Source: Agapetus fuscipes
Taxonomy: Eukaryota; Arthropoda; Insecta; Trichoptera; Glossosomatidae
Assembly (NCBI GenBank): GCA_951799405.1
Contig: OX637344.1
Location: 6,324,001 to 6,388,000, forward strand
DNA length: 64,000 bases
Direction of reading: 5' to 3'
Of this stretch, positions 45,480 to 57,125 are shown piece after piece. Position 1 is the stretch's first letter, and each line of letters opens with the position of its first letter. Position numbers and translations under genes: made by a program. Under the pieces are notes generated by a model. The model did not search any database and was not told where the DNA came from. It was given only the letters and a program-made list of their open reading frames with translations.

Positions 45480-46849
45480 TGACACGAAATAGCCATAATT
45501 TGTGTGTCGTTTGAATTTTGAATTTCGAATGTTGCGTGATATAGATTTGTATTTTTGAATTGATGGAACACAACTGTCTATTGGGTGGCCATTTTTGCCA
45601 CCCCGCGACCTAAATATTTACGTTTTCAGGAAAACATATTTTTTAAATGACGTTTCGTAAAATATACTTAAGCATTCCCATTTCTTATTGTAGATATTGC
45701 CCTTTATTGTGATAAATAAAGTTCGATTTGGAACGTAGTGTTTCTACAAAAAAAAAATGAAAGTCTGTTACGTTAGGAAAAACAATTCGTATGTTTTTCT
45801 AAATTGCAAAATGGAATATAAATTATATTTTTCAAATGTAATGCTAAACATTTCATTACAGAAATATGGATTATTATTGGATTTCGTGTGGATTCTTGAA
45901 TGTATAAAAATATTATTTTTGTTATCCTTGACTACCACATGCATAGATCTATGTTAACAGCTGTATACTTATCTTATCTCCCTTATTTACTTCCCATTTT
46001 ACTGAAATCGGGAACATAATATTATATTCGAGTAATTTTTCGGAATCGGAATCGGTAATACATTATATTATTTCCTTTAGTAAGTCTTAGTAAAAACTAC
46101 TTCTATTTATGCATTTAAACATTATAAATAAATGCTAATCTTACAAACTTAGATACTAGCAGCCTACGTAATTTAAACTAAACTACTTATTTATAACATT
46201 TAAAATAAATCAATTTCGAATATCACATTCTAATTTCAAAAATTGGTTTCTCAAATGAAAAACCAAAGTGCAGAATGTAGATGATTTAATTTTTACTTAA
46301 AACATTTAAAAATCGAATTCAATACCTACTTGTTAATTATTGTGAAATTATTATTTCTTTAACGACAAAAATGATTCACATATTATATTGACTATTGAAT
46401 CACATTATTTTAACGTGCCAAAAATAGCTATTTTTCAGTTTTCGTCAATACTTTTTAATGATCATGTTTGAAATTGCGAAATATAAACCACCTGACTCAT
46501 TGGCAATATGGCGTTTTGCCTGCTGAAAAACTTTGTTATTTAAGCTAAATATAGCTTGTAAAGCTTCGCAAAATGTTTGACGTCAAAGGCCGGCTTATTA
46601 TTTTAAGTTTTACACGAACCAGAGGGTGAATAATATTGGTGTTGAGATTATATTGATTTTCTGTTTCTGGTCATTTTTCAAGTTCACACCAAGGTTAAAT
46701 AATTGTTTGGGCGTCTGAAATTGTTGCGGACACAAAAATTTGTTAAGGCGACAAAAAAGCTGGTTGCATTGTTAATAGATTTTTTAATGAATCTGTTTCT
46801 ATAAATGCTTTAATGATTTATAGAGGCTACAAAAATACTTGGATTGATT
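45480..46849. other. AT-rich DNA, nothing recognised
   Basis: Very AT-rich, no repeat family and no coding signal. It would be intron if the exon at 45308 is real. Confidence 0.5.
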
Positions 46850-47085
46850 CCCAGCGGAGTACAAAAAAAAAATTCTCAAATATTACGCTCTTTTGCTTTT
46901 GTCTGCCTATATTTCTGAATGAAAAAATCATCTGTTTTAATCGACGATTGGTAACAAAAGATCTGCGTCTATCTTGAGAAATAGACGCTTTCTATAGCGA
47001 CGACCAATCTCGCAAGTGAAGCTTGAGGTGTAATTCACAAGATCAGCGCTCTCCAAATAAATCATCCTTATTATTATCATTTTTA
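46850..47085 (+). mobile_element. SINE family B, old
   Basis: GATTGATTCCCAGCGGAGTA, CTATCTTGAGAAATAGACGC, GACGACCAATCTCGCAAGTG, CAGCGCTCTCCAAATAAATC and an (ATT)n tail. Confidence 0.72.
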
Positions 47086-47564
47086 AAGGAACATGAGCAA
47101 TTTTCTCAGCATAATATTTACATGCGTTGAGGATATTAAACTGAATTATTTATTTTTGTTTGACCGTCGAATTTCACTTGACCAATCGCGAGTCATCAGT
47201 ACCTACATGGCTACATATAAACATAATATATTCTAATATTTTTATTTTACAAGATGGGAAAAATTGGCTCATGCTTATTTTTAAACAAATAACCGCACTG
47301 TGTTTTTTCACTCCATGACATTATAAAGAGATAAGAAAAAATCCAGTACGCAAAAAAATCCAGCAATTTAACGCAGTATTTTTTACGATATAAATTAATG
47401 TAATTTTAGGTACCCACTTAGGTTACGTTACTCATCACCCACCACAAAATCCTTTCTCTACCTAAGTTAGCAGAGAAATGTTTTTTGTAGGAGTTTTTAT
47501 AGCTAAACGAAAGTTCTAGAATTTGGCACGTACCATTTTATTTTTTATTTCTATTAGCATAACA

Positions 47565-47790
47565 CTCTAGACATGACGAAAATCGGAACTAACACCGCCA
47601 TCTTGTCTAATGTCACTTTTGATAGTTCAACGTGAAGTTAGCTGAATTGCTAAAATTTAAGAAGTAATTTGTTGAAGAAAAAAAAATAGCAGTAGATATT
47701 AAAATCCTATAGTCATTACAGCGCCCTCCTTTACCTGTAATCTCAATTTATTTAAAGCCGTTTACACTTAGAAAGTAAATTACAGCCGTA
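47565..47790 (+). mobile_element. MITE family H
   Basis: GACGAAAATCGGAACTAACA, CACTTTTGATAGTTCAACGT, GAAGTTAGCTG, ACAGCGCCCTCCTTTACC, TTTAAAGCCG. The outermost bases are decayed. Confidence 0.68.
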
Positions 47791-47827
47791 ATTAGTTTTA
47801 TTAGGTAGGTACTTACTTCGTTTTCTT

Positions 47828-48075
47828 GGTTTATAGGTTGGTATGAGGCTGACCACCCTTAATGTAAAAACTAATTCACATGGTCAACGTCAACCCTGTT
47901 TCAGGAAAGGTCCGCAAGATTTTCAGAGCTTATATTATGTTCATTTGAGATTTGTATTTTGTGAGTTGGTACACGTGCAGAATTTTCGTAAGCACAAACT
48001 TACACTTGCTTGTGCGGATACTTCAAATATTAACATGTAATTTTTACAAATCTTTGCAACTTATAATAGAGATAA
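47828..48075 (+). mobile_element. SINE-like family C, diverged
   Basis: GGTTTATAGGTTGGTATGAG, CAACCCTGTTTCAGGAAAGG, GAGTTGGTACACGTGCAG, TTTGCAACTTATAATAGAG. Confidence 0.68.
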
Positions 48076-48144
48076 AGATCAAGTCAACCAGATATGCATT
48101 CAATTATTTTTTGAGTATTGTTTCTCTTTTGGAATGCTTTATTA

Positions 48145-48310
48145 TTTTTCAAGCCCTCTCTGAAGCTGGAGAACCTTCACTTTAACTCAAGTGGCTGGCG
48201 TAAGATCGGCCCCCTTACCTGTAAAAATATATAGGTTTCAAACACCACATACGTCCCATTCAGGAACAACGTTGTAAGAAGTTGCAATACATCTGCAGCT
48301 TAGTTGAGAT
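48145..48310 (+). mobile_element. SINE family A, 3' half
   Basis: CTGAAGCTGGAGAACCTTCA, GGCTGGCGTAAGATCGGCCC, GTAAGAAGTTGCAATAC. Head absent. Confidence 0.65.
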
Positions 48311-48659
48311 TTTTTAGCTCTTACCTAAATCGAGACAAAATGCATATTTTTAAATTCTGTTGTTTACAATATTGCTACATTGCACAAACTTCCCGCCATT
48401 TTGGATCTCGCAGAGTTTCCTGGCAATTTTCCAGCCGGAATGAAATCTGCTTTTATTGGAACAACACTTCCAGTCATAAGACGACGCAAGAACAGCGCCC
48501 TTCTCACACACAACGAATTCTATCCGGTTTAGTGTTTTTTTTAATCCGGATCGAAAGTCTTGTAGTGTATGGATCGACACGGTTTAAACTGAACGTGGTG
48601 AAAATCGGAACTAACGTCACCATCTTCTAAAACGTCATTTTTGATAGTTCAGCGTGAAG

Positions 48660-48800
48660 TATGATGATGAAGAAGCCCATCGTAGAAATGGGCGAAACGT
48701 CCGGAAGCTCCAGCTCCCACAGACCACGGCAACAGATCCCGGAAAACTTCACTCCAGCATCATCAGCCGGCCGTGTAAGCCTAAAACTCTTGTTCAATGT
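48660..48800 (+). mobile_element. Element end with hammerhead-like motif (family E)
   Basis: TGATGA (48665-48670), AGAA, stem arms GCCCAT (48675-48680) and ATGGGC (48688-48693), then GAAACGTCC. It continues CAACAGATCCCGGAAAAC and GCCGGCCGTGTAAGCC. The same sequence forms an inverted pair at 58025-58245. Such TGATGA..GAAACGTC ends are known from Penelope-like elements, so a Penelope-type origin is possible. Confidence 0.55.
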
Positions 48801-48831
48801 AATGTTAGCTGGATTGCTAAAATTTAAGTAG

Positions 48832-49160
48832 TACCTATAGGTCAGTCAGTAGAGTGCTTGCATTCCATGCCGTGAGCTCGGGTTCGAATCCCACCGAGAG
48901 TGTCTGATTTGATTTCCGGTTCGGTGTTTATTTCAAAACCCAAAATAAAATACGGACAATGTTTACTTAGCTTTCACAGATATGAGTACCAGTTCTCTCG
49001 GAAGCGGGAAAACCCCACTTTAACTGAAGTGGTTGGCGTAAGGCCAGCGCCCTTACCTGTAAAAATAAATAGGTTCCACTTGTCACATGCGAAACCCTTC
49101 AAGGATAATGCGGCAAGAAGTTACACTATGTGTGCAGCTTAGTTGCGATTTAGTTGCGTG
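48832..49160 (+). mobile_element. SINE family A
   Basis: AGGTCAGTCAGTAGAGTGCT, intact B-box GGTTCGAATCC, full body. The following bases (to about 49230) repeat short GTAAGTGTAACTTA words, probably an expanded tail. Confidence 0.82.
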
Positions 49161-49349
49161 TAAGTGTAACTTAGTGTAACTGTAATGTAAGTAAGTGTGT
49201 GTAACTTATTTGCGATTAAGTTGCGTTGCATTTCGTAGAAGAAAAACAAAATAAAATCTGTTGATTGCACGAGTTCGAAGGCCGCATAGTAATGAAAGCG
49301 CCCTCCTTTAACTGTCATCTAAATTCATTTAAAGCCGTGTAGATCCGTA

Positions 49350-49445
49350 TGGGGTTGTATGAAAGTTTTCCCACGGTTTGTTCGGAGATCTGCAACCATA
49401 GACAAACCGGACAGAATACGTGCTGTGTGAAAAGGATTCACGCAA
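49350..49445. mobile_element. MITE family K, partial
   Basis: CCACGGTTTGTTCGGAG and CATAGACAAACCGGACAGAA, as at 41835-41985. Confidence 0.4.
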
Positions 49446-49659
49446 GGCGTTAGACCAAACTGTATTGAAACTTAATCACTCAGTGGGTGCGCTATTTTGA
49501 TTTCCATATGTTTTTGGATAAATGTTATTTCAACCGTGAAATTTTATTCTTGGAGTTCTGTACTCCAACGTAAATCTTATAGGTGTGACAAAAATTTATT
49601 GAAAACAAAAACAGGGTGCTTTTTAAACTGATGGATGCTTTAGTTTCTACAGAGTTTTG

Positions 49660-49870
49660 GTGGAACGCTTGTACTTATACTTGTATCAAGCCACCATTCC
49701 GTTAATGGTGGCCAGTACCTCCACATACATATGTTTCTACTCTTTGTTTTGTCCTTGCACACTCCAAGATACATTCTTAAACATAACCACACCTTGGTCT
49801 CAATACATTTTTTTTTGGGTTTACGCGATCGAGGGGAGCTTAGGCGTAATGTTTTATACTTGAAGTACTG
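49660..49870 (-). mobile_element. LINE 3' end and half of MITE G
   Basis: 49675-49760 has CCATTCCGTTAATGGTGGCC and AGTACCTCCAC (minus-strand LINE tail). 49800-49868 has TTTACGCGATCGAGGGGAGC...TAATGTTTTATACTTG (family G). Confidence 0.5.
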
Positions 49871-50107
49871 GCCTCATGTCCGAGTTGAATATCGTTTGAT
49901 AAAATAAACATTGACGGAAGTTTTGATTCATGGCCCGAATAAAAGTCATTCGTATGACACATCTCTTTTTATATTTGAGTTATTTTTGTAAGATTGAAGA
50001 AAATACCACAGGATCCGTTTTGCAAGCTATTATGATTTATAAATGTCCACTAATATAATGCAGTGGTCCGAAAACATTTCCGACTTCAGATCCAAAAAAG
50101 GGAATTA

Positions 50108-50850
50108 GGTTTCTTGACTTACAGGTTGGTATGAGGCTGACCACCCATACCGTAGAAAATGGTTCACTTTGCCAATGTCACCCCTGTTACAGGGAAGGAC
50201 GGCAAGAGTTGCAGCGTGTATGTCCATTTGAGATTTTATTCTTATGTTGTGGGTTCACATGAGGCAAGTGCAAGCGCGAACTTGTACGTGTCTGGTTGTG
50301 GGAATGCATGTAATGTGAATCTCCAATGTAACATATCTTTGCTACTTAGATTAGATTAGCTTACATTAGAATACACATGCAGCAATTGTAAGCACGAACT
50401 TACACGTATCTGATTGAACATTTAATATTTATTGTAAATGTTTACACATCTGTGCAACTTACATTATATGGTAAAACGAATGATAAAAAAGTAGGATGTC
50501 AGACTCTGTTTAATACTTTAGAAATTCTTACTTTCAATATCTTTCATCACATTATTAACTTCTTCGACAAAAGTTGCAGGGTTTGTATTCAATTGACAAT
50601 ATTTTTTATTTATTTGTAAGTACGCATGCAGCATTTGTAATCGTGAACTTACACGTCTCTGCATGTGGGCATGCTTATACTTGCACGCTTACACATGTTG
50701 CATGTGTAATTACAAAATAAAGACTCAAATCTTAAATGAACATGCACCCTGCAACTTTTGCCGACCTTCTCTGAACAAGGGGTGGCATTAAAAAGTGAAT
50801 ATATTTTACAGTATGGATGGTCAGCCTCATACCAACTTATAAGTTAAGGA
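50108..50850. mobile_element. Cluster of three or four family C copies
   Basis: Plus copy 50108-50358 (TTTCTTGACTTACAGGTTGG to TTAGATTAGATTAG). Plus 3' half 50370-50465 (ATGCAGCAATTGTAAGCACG). Plus part 50570-50675 (AGTTGCAGGGTTTGTATTC). Then a minus copy to about 50850 (TGCAACTTTTGCCGACCTTC ... CATACCAACTTATAAGTTAAG). Confidence 0.7.
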
Positions 50851-50954
50851 ACTACTTTCTATAATAATACTGAAATTGAATAATAAAACATAAACCAGTT
50901 ATATTTTACCATAACCAATAAAAATCTCGTTACTGTTCACATTTGTACGCATAG

Positions 50955-51695
50955 GTTCCATGGTAGAACGGCACAAAGGCAAAACAACACAAGACATAAC
51001 ATCACATGAACTTGCATCACATAACAGTACGTCACATGATACATGATAGAACCTACGTCACATGACAAACACACAATGACAGATCAAAACAAGAAACCAT
51101 CACAAGACAAAATATCACATGATAAAACAACACATACCATAAACCCATAAGGCACATTCCAATAAGGAACATACCATAAAAGGCACATTCAAAAACATCA
51201 CAACACATTTCATAACACAAAACAGAAAAGACCAAAAACGGAATGAAGAAACATCAGAAAATGGAACCCGTATGCTTATAATTTCGGTAAATTTTACAGC
51301 TTATGCCGCCTGTACCTACAATTAGGGGGGACAACGGTATGCATGAATTTGTCCAGGTGTGAAAGACATCCCCACGCTAATCTTTAAGTGAAGGGCTCAT
51401 AATATGCAAATAAATGTTTGTGATGTTTTGTCATGTGATGTTAATTCTTGTGCCATTTATGGTATGTTCTGTTTTAGGCATGTGAGTTGTTGTCATGTGA
51501 TGTTTCGTCCTTGTCATGCATTTTCTGTTGTTTTGTCATTGTGATGTTTTGTCATGGGATGTACTGGCATTGTGATGTAATCTCATGTGATGTTTTGTCA
51601 TGTGATGTTACTGTCATGTGATGTTAATTCATGTGATGTTAATTCATGTGTTGTTTAATCACTGTGTTGTTCTAACCTGTCACCGTATTCATAAC
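50955..51695. mobile_element. Foldback element with iterated CATCACATGACAAAA
   Basis: The left arm (about 50960-51250) repeats CATCACATGACAAAA-like units; the right arm (about 51395-51680) repeats the complement TTTTGTCATGTGATG. The tips GGTAGAACGGCACAAAGGCA and the complement of the right tip, GGTTAGAACAACACAGTG, agree imperfectly. The centre (51250-51395) is unrelated. No ORF of substance. Confidence 0.75.
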
Positions 51696-51964
51696 TAGCC
51701 TATAAAACATTTTTAAGACCATAACCTAAAAGTCAATTTTATAATTTATTTTTTCTATAACAAATGGTCCATGACTAAAACATTTCATTATGAGAAAACT
51801 CGTACTGCAAATACAACAATCCATAAAAATATTATTAGTTTTGTTCTTGAAAACACTAACTTTACATCCATGTAAAAAAAAAAAAAAAACAACCATCACT
51901 ATGTTTACAATTACGTACAAAACCTCTGTTACAAATAAGTCGATCGCAGTCAAATAGTTGTTAT

Positions 51965-52270
51965 TTCAGGCTTAGGAGTGGCCAGTACCTCCGCATATGC
52001 GTCTCCAGTTTATTCTGTCCCTGCACACTTCTTTCATCAACCTTTTCTTTTGTTTTCACTCTGCCGATTCCAGTCATTTGCAATCAAATTGATCAATCAA
52101 TTCTTGCCTCAGTCATCCCCTTCGACGCTTATCTTTCACATTGTCTTTGTACACTGTTTTTGCTTATCGTCTATTCTTTCTTAATACCCGAACCGTCTCT
52201 GTACTGATGGACATTCGTGCGTTTCTATCAAGGCATTTTTAAAGCTTAGCCATCCTTACACCATAAGTTC
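51965..52270 (-). pseudogene. Non-LTR retrotransposon 3' end
   Basis: The minus strand encodes KRLMKEVCRDRINWRRICGG then TGHS and a stop, the tail of the retrotransposon ORF also seen at 18925 and 60080. Confidence 0.65.
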
Positions 52271-52279
52271 GTAATCAAA

Positions 52280-52400
52280 TACTCAGTCTTCTCAAGAAAT
52301 GAGAACCTTCCGCCTCGGGTATAGTAAAGTCCTCACTTCAAGTAAAGAAGTTGGCGTAAGGCCGGCTCCCTTACATGTGAAAATAAATAGGTTCCTATGT
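52280..52400 (+). mobile_element. SINE family A fragment
   Basis: TCAGTCTTCTCAAGAAATGAG, TTGGCGTAAGGCCGGCTCCC, AAATAAATAGGTTCC. Confidence 0.62.
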
Positions 52401-54534
52401 CACAGCGATGTTTTGCAAAACAGATATTGGTCACACAAAACGACTGAGAAGTTTGAAAAGTTCATGTCAAATAGGTACCTACACAATTGTTATGTCTGAA
52501 AACCATCTGAAGTATCTAAGCTGAACGTTTAAGGATGCAAATTCTCACCCCTTTGTAGTCAAATGAGGTAAAGTTTAAAGTATTAGAGAAGGGAACTTAT
52601 TATGCTGATTTATGGAAGCTTTCTGCAGCCACACTCACATGACTGGTACGTAGTTTAATGTGACATATCGAAGGTGATCTGGCAATAATATCTAATTTTT
52701 TGGTGTTTTTTATGCGTGATTTTGTCCTGTGTTTTATTGTAACAAAACTAGTAACAATTTTCATATTTTGTCAAAATAAACAATAGACATTGTGTAAATA
52801 AACATTTACGTATTTTTTTATATAATCATGTGACTGAGACATTATTTATTAAACACATTTTAGTCTCTCCTGTAAAGTTGGCATTTTCGAGATAGGACTT
52901 ATTGCCAGACATGGAGTTCTACACCCTCGATATGTAATGTAGTATAATGTACGGTTAATATGTCGGACTCTGATTGGAAGTTAGAGAAAATTCAATTCCA
53001 GGGGTAGCACTAGACTACAAATGTTAACCACCAAAGTTTCACAAATATGAAGATATTTTTTTCCCAGGGTTTCCATGTAAAACTAAATTTCAAGGCTTAT
53101 TTTTGGTGTATTCCTTAGTTCTTCTGCTCTAACTTGATTTTGATCTTTTGATTCATACAAAAAATCATACTTATCGGTTTGTGGATCCTGAAATGAGGAC
53201 GTACCCTACACCTGTATTTTCAATTTTTAAGGGGGTCTTCCAGCTGGTCGTTGATCTATTGGCATTTCATTAGCTACGGTGTGTGCAAGTCTTTCATGAC
53301 ACATTCTGCATCTCATTCATTAATTGATAACAAAAACCCAAAGTGCGTATTTGTAAATTTATGCCATTCTTTTACGCTGCACACATGCATTTCAGATCGC
53401 AAAAGGAATGCATTAAGACTCAGGAATTCGTGTATTTCGCCATTAAAAAGTCTACTACAGTCGGGATAAGCTGTGGCCGCAATAAAAAAGTGTTTTTGGT
53501 TCAAATTCCAGAGATGTTTGACGGGCCAGAGTTTATTCAACTCACTCGCGAACCAGGAACAACTTGAGGAACGTGACCATGCGTTTCGCTCTGAGCGGGA
53601 TAGTTCCGATTTCAGGCTCTCTGTTCCATTTCCCACAGCTAGGACAAAAATGTCCCACTTTCACAAATAGATCAATCGATTTTATATTTTTATAGCTAAC
53701 TAGCCTGCCTTTTTGGGTTACGTACGTTTTTATCATTCTCGTTTAAAGTCTGGCTTCACCAGCACACTTTTTTCCTGCTCTGATTGTCATTTCCATTTAC
53801 GTTAAAGCTGATAAAAACATATATTTGCTACGACAGAGCAGTATTACCTATGCCCAAATTCAAAGCCTGTTCAAAGTCCATGCTATATTTAGGAAATTTA
53901 TTTGCTTTTATCTCAGTTGCTTTTTCACGTTATTTTCCTGGTGGTGGTGTCCTTAGCCTGGTCGTGCTACTGAACAAAACAATTACGGCGAATTTTTCAT
54001 TGTCAACCGATCGAAATTAAACTTCACTCGATCATTTCGAGGGTTACCTACACGTTTTCTAAAATTTTAGTTAAAATCTGATGAGCTGTTTATCCAAGTA
54101 TTGGGATACACTTTTCCTATACATTCTACATTAAAAAAAACATAAAATTAATTCATCAAAACAGTTTTTGATTAGGAGCGAACATTTCAGGTATATTTGT
54201 GTTGAATATGGAAGGTAAATAAACTTATTGAATCAACGTATTATATTATTAGTGCTTTGTACAGTTTTTTATACGTGTAACTATTTCCTCATCGATAAAA
54301 GCTTGCTACACGCCAAAAATTTTTACTACGATAGTCCCGCTCTGAAGCAAAAAATGGTCATTCGAAACATGACTTGAGTGACATGTAAATCCGAAAAGCG
54401 CGGGCATTTTGTTATATTTAGGAGTTTTAACGACCTGCTGACATAGTTAGGCGGGAAACTGGACTCGAGGAAATGAAAACAAACAAAATACCTACAAGGT
54501 GTGGCAAATAGCCGGGTAGCTAATGTTTATTTGT
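52401..54534. other. Unassigned DNA with a distant inverted motif
   Basis: No gene was supported. ORFs of 65-108 codons overlap in several frames at 53250-53740 without recognisable domains. GTTTCGCTCTGAGCGGGATAG (53583) is inverted, with changes, at 54330-54365 (ATAGTCCCGCTCTGAAGC), which may mark the ends of a transposon of about 0.8 kb. Confidence 0.4.
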
Positions 54535-54620
54535 GATTTGGAAGAGGTATGCAAGGATAGAAAGAAGTGGAGACAGTTCTGAAAATGCGGCGGAAGAAAA
54601 TAGGAAAATCTAGTCCACAA
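54535..54620 (+). mobile_element. Non-LTR retrotransposon 3' end, short
   Basis: AGGTATGCAAGGATAGAAAG and AAGTGGAGACAGTTCTGAA encode CKDRKKWRQF, the same tail as 18925, here on the plus strand. Confidence 0.5.
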
Positions 54621-54855
54621 ATTCTTTGACCTGGACTTAAATTTAAACTTTAAAATTTAAATTTTGGACTTAAAAAATTAAATATCCAAAAAAATACAAA
54701 TCGTTTCCGCATATTTAAGCAACCAATAACAAAATATTTGTTTGCCTTTTCCCTAGCAACTCGACGCAATACTAACTATGTCAATTCACGTGCGAACGTC
54801 ATTGTGAAATATATGACATTATATACCCATAATTTTTCTCAAATAGAAAATAATA

Positions 54856-55092
54856 ATTTATAATCTAAGCTGCAACGATATGTTAACATTTATGATTCTT
54901 ATTAAGTGCATGCCGACAAACAGACACGTGTAAGTCCGCGCTTACAAATGCTGCATGTGTACTTACAAATTAAAATCTAAACAAACCCTGCAAATTTTGC
55001 TCACCTTCCCTGAAACAGGGGTGACATTGGCAAAGTGAACATTATTTTACAGTATGGGTGGTCAGCCTCATGCCAACCTATAAGTCAAGGAA
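54856..55092 (-). mobile_element. SINE-like family C
   Basis: TAATCTAAGCTGCAACGATA, CTTCCCTGAAACAGGGGTGA, CATGCCAACCTATAAGTCAA. Confidence 0.75.
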
Positions 55093-55428
55093 AATATAAA
55101 TTGTCAAATATAGCATTCCTTATATATAAAAATAGTCCGCCCTATAGTCATCGATACTAGTGATGTTTTTATCGCTGGGGGGAAAACAAAACCGTAATGC
55201 CTTTTCGCGCGGAAAATACTTACAAAGCTTTCCTAATGGGATTACCCTCATTGTCTGCATTACGCAACTTACAGGAATGTTCTACTTATTTCTATAGCGT
55301 GCTAGTACACGCTGTAATGAACATATCGACGGTTAAAAGGCAGTAGGGCATAAGCGACATTTTGGTCAAAAATGAGTTATGAATGCGATCCTACTTGAAA
55401 TTTTCCGCTCTTTCTAAGGCGCTATGGC

Positions 55429-55780
55429 AAGGGACTGGAAAATTTCGCGATCGCGATAAAACGAATTTATTCGCGAATTTTGATGTTTTTACGCGAGTAA
55501 CGCGAAATTTGAGGTTTTACGCAAATATCGCGAATTTTCGTATTCTTGGTAGAAATTGTGCGAAAAAGTTGTCATGTATCGCTTTTGCAACGTAACGATT
55601 TTGTGGGAAAGAAAAGATTCCTGCGAAAACCCTTTGCAAGGTGCAAAGCACAGGAAAATTGGTCGGTGTTATAGCCGAGGGGGCCAAGTGGGCTGATCTT
55701 TCAACGTTGAAACACGCTATAACGCTAAATAAAATAACGCGAATTTCCCAAAAAAGAACACCACTATTTTCCAGTCCCTA
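55429..55780. mobile_element. hAT-like MITE with CGCGAA iterons
   Basis: Ends AAGGGACTGGAAAAT and complement TAGGGACTGGAAAAT. A perfect 8-bp target duplication GCTATGGC flanks it (55421-55428, 55781-55788). The left 150 bp hold many CGCGAA/TTCGCG words. At 55661-55715 it contains TTATAGCCGAGGGGGCCAAG, a tRNA-like piece resembling the head of SINE D. Confidence 0.85.
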
Positions 55781-55789
55781 GCTATGGCT

Positions 55790-56575
55790 TACTCCCATAG
55801 CTCAACGATGAATTTTGTGTTGTTTATGCTCAAGCAAAAAACTGTGTTTTCAAAGTATGGTTTTGGTGCAACCGACAAGATTTTGGCCTTTTTTGTCCTA
55901 AAGGCGCTGGTGACATACAAAAATCGTAAAACCACATTAAAAGGAATGCCAATAAATGCCTTTCTTTATTTATTTTAGAGCTGTTTGATTTTAACGATAT
56001 GATAAAAAATTAAAAAGTTAATTTTTCTGCAATCTCAAACTTGAAACTGCTCTCCTGAACAATTTAGTTTATGTTGCTTATGTACTGCCTTTTAACCGTC
56101 GATATGTTAAAGGATAACTTAAATAAGGCCCTAAGTACCAAAATATTTATTTTTAAATTGAAAAAGTGTCCTAGGTACATACATGCAAAGGATAATAATT
56201 AAAAATACGTTTTATTTTTTTATTGATTGTAGAGGCATTCGCTTTTGCTTATTTTACGGCGAGTATATTAAATTCCATGACCGGTTTAACAGATCCGTTT
56301 TCATCTTCAGGTGGATAAATAAATGGCATTCAGTTATTATTTAGCCACCTAAAAATGCAAGCGTATTGAACATTTTTCTTGTTTAAAACTGGTTTAAGCA
56401 CGACGATATTTTGGATGTTTAAAAAGACACTAAGCACCGCACCCGGTAAACGACAGTTTGTACTGAAATTTATTGTAGAGATGAGGGTGTCGTATGAGCT
56501 ACAATAACAAGTTTCTCTGAAGACTTTTATACAATAATCTGATTAATATTTTTAACCTTCTTAAATGTTTTTTTC
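55790..56575. other. AT-rich DNA, nothing recognised
   Basis: A 64-codon ORF spans 55784-55978 but shows no known motif. Confidence 0.5.
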
Positions 56576-56655
56576 ACATGATGAGTTGGTGACTTTTTTA
56601 AAGCGCCGTTTCGTGATGTAGTCACTCCAAGGGCGATTTCACTATGGTACTTAGT
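56576..56655 (-). mobile_element. CR1/L2-like LINE, extreme 3' end
   Basis: CATGATGAGTTGGTGACTTT, AAAGCGCCGTTTCGTGATG and TAGTCACTCCAAGGGCG, as at 30578. A poly-G run of 13 lies nearby (about 56686-56698). Confidence 0.65.
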
Positions 56656-56949
56656 GCCTTTTTTTAATCAACCATTCATATTATGTGGGGGGGGGGGGGT
56701 TGATTATTGCGTTAAGGAATATGTAAATGGGGGTGACACATACAATAATAATCTCTTCCTGCTACTTGTTGACCGTAGACAGACTTGATCTGAAGCCTAT
56801 GTATAAAACTTTACGTGTCAACTCAATCATAACTTTCAACAATAAAAATGTATGGAAACGAGAACAGCAGCACCAACAGTGCCGTACATAATAGTTTCCA
56901 TATACATAGTTTGGTGAAATACGCTTGCGAATGTCGCAATGCGTACTTA

Positions 56950-57125
56950 GAAATTAAAATCCCAATCTCAAATGAACATAAGCCCTGCAACTTTTACCGA
57001 ACCATTTTTTACAGTACGGGGTTCAGGGTCATGAGCAGGGCGAACTTACACAAATTTGTTTGTGGACTTGCATTTCCTTTGAAAACTAAATTTTAATATG
57101 TTTTTGCAACTTGGATTATAAGATA
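56950..57125. mobile_element. Two family C pieces in opposite orientation
   Basis: 56958-57020 is minus (CCAATCTCAAATGAACATAA, CCATTTTTTACAGTACGG). 57035-57120 is plus (GGCGAACTTACACAAATTTG, TTTTGCAACTTGGATTATAA). Confidence 0.55.

Larger units (their letters stand above)
48567..49352 (+). mobile_element. MITE family H holding two later insertions
   Basis: Ends GTATGGATCGACACGG and CCGTGTAGATCCGTATGG are inverted repeats. Family H text (ATCGGAACTAACGTCACC, TTTGATAGTTCAGCGTGAAG | GTTAGCTGGATTGCTAAAAT | GCGCCCTCCTTTAACTG) is broken once by the element at 48660-48790 and again by SINE A at about 48832-49240. H is therefore the oldest of the three. Confidence 0.75.

Noticed and set aside
51000..51680. 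CRISPR-like array because of regularly repeated short units
   Set aside because: Units are degenerate, without unique spacers of constant length, in two inverted blocks, in eukaryotic DNA.
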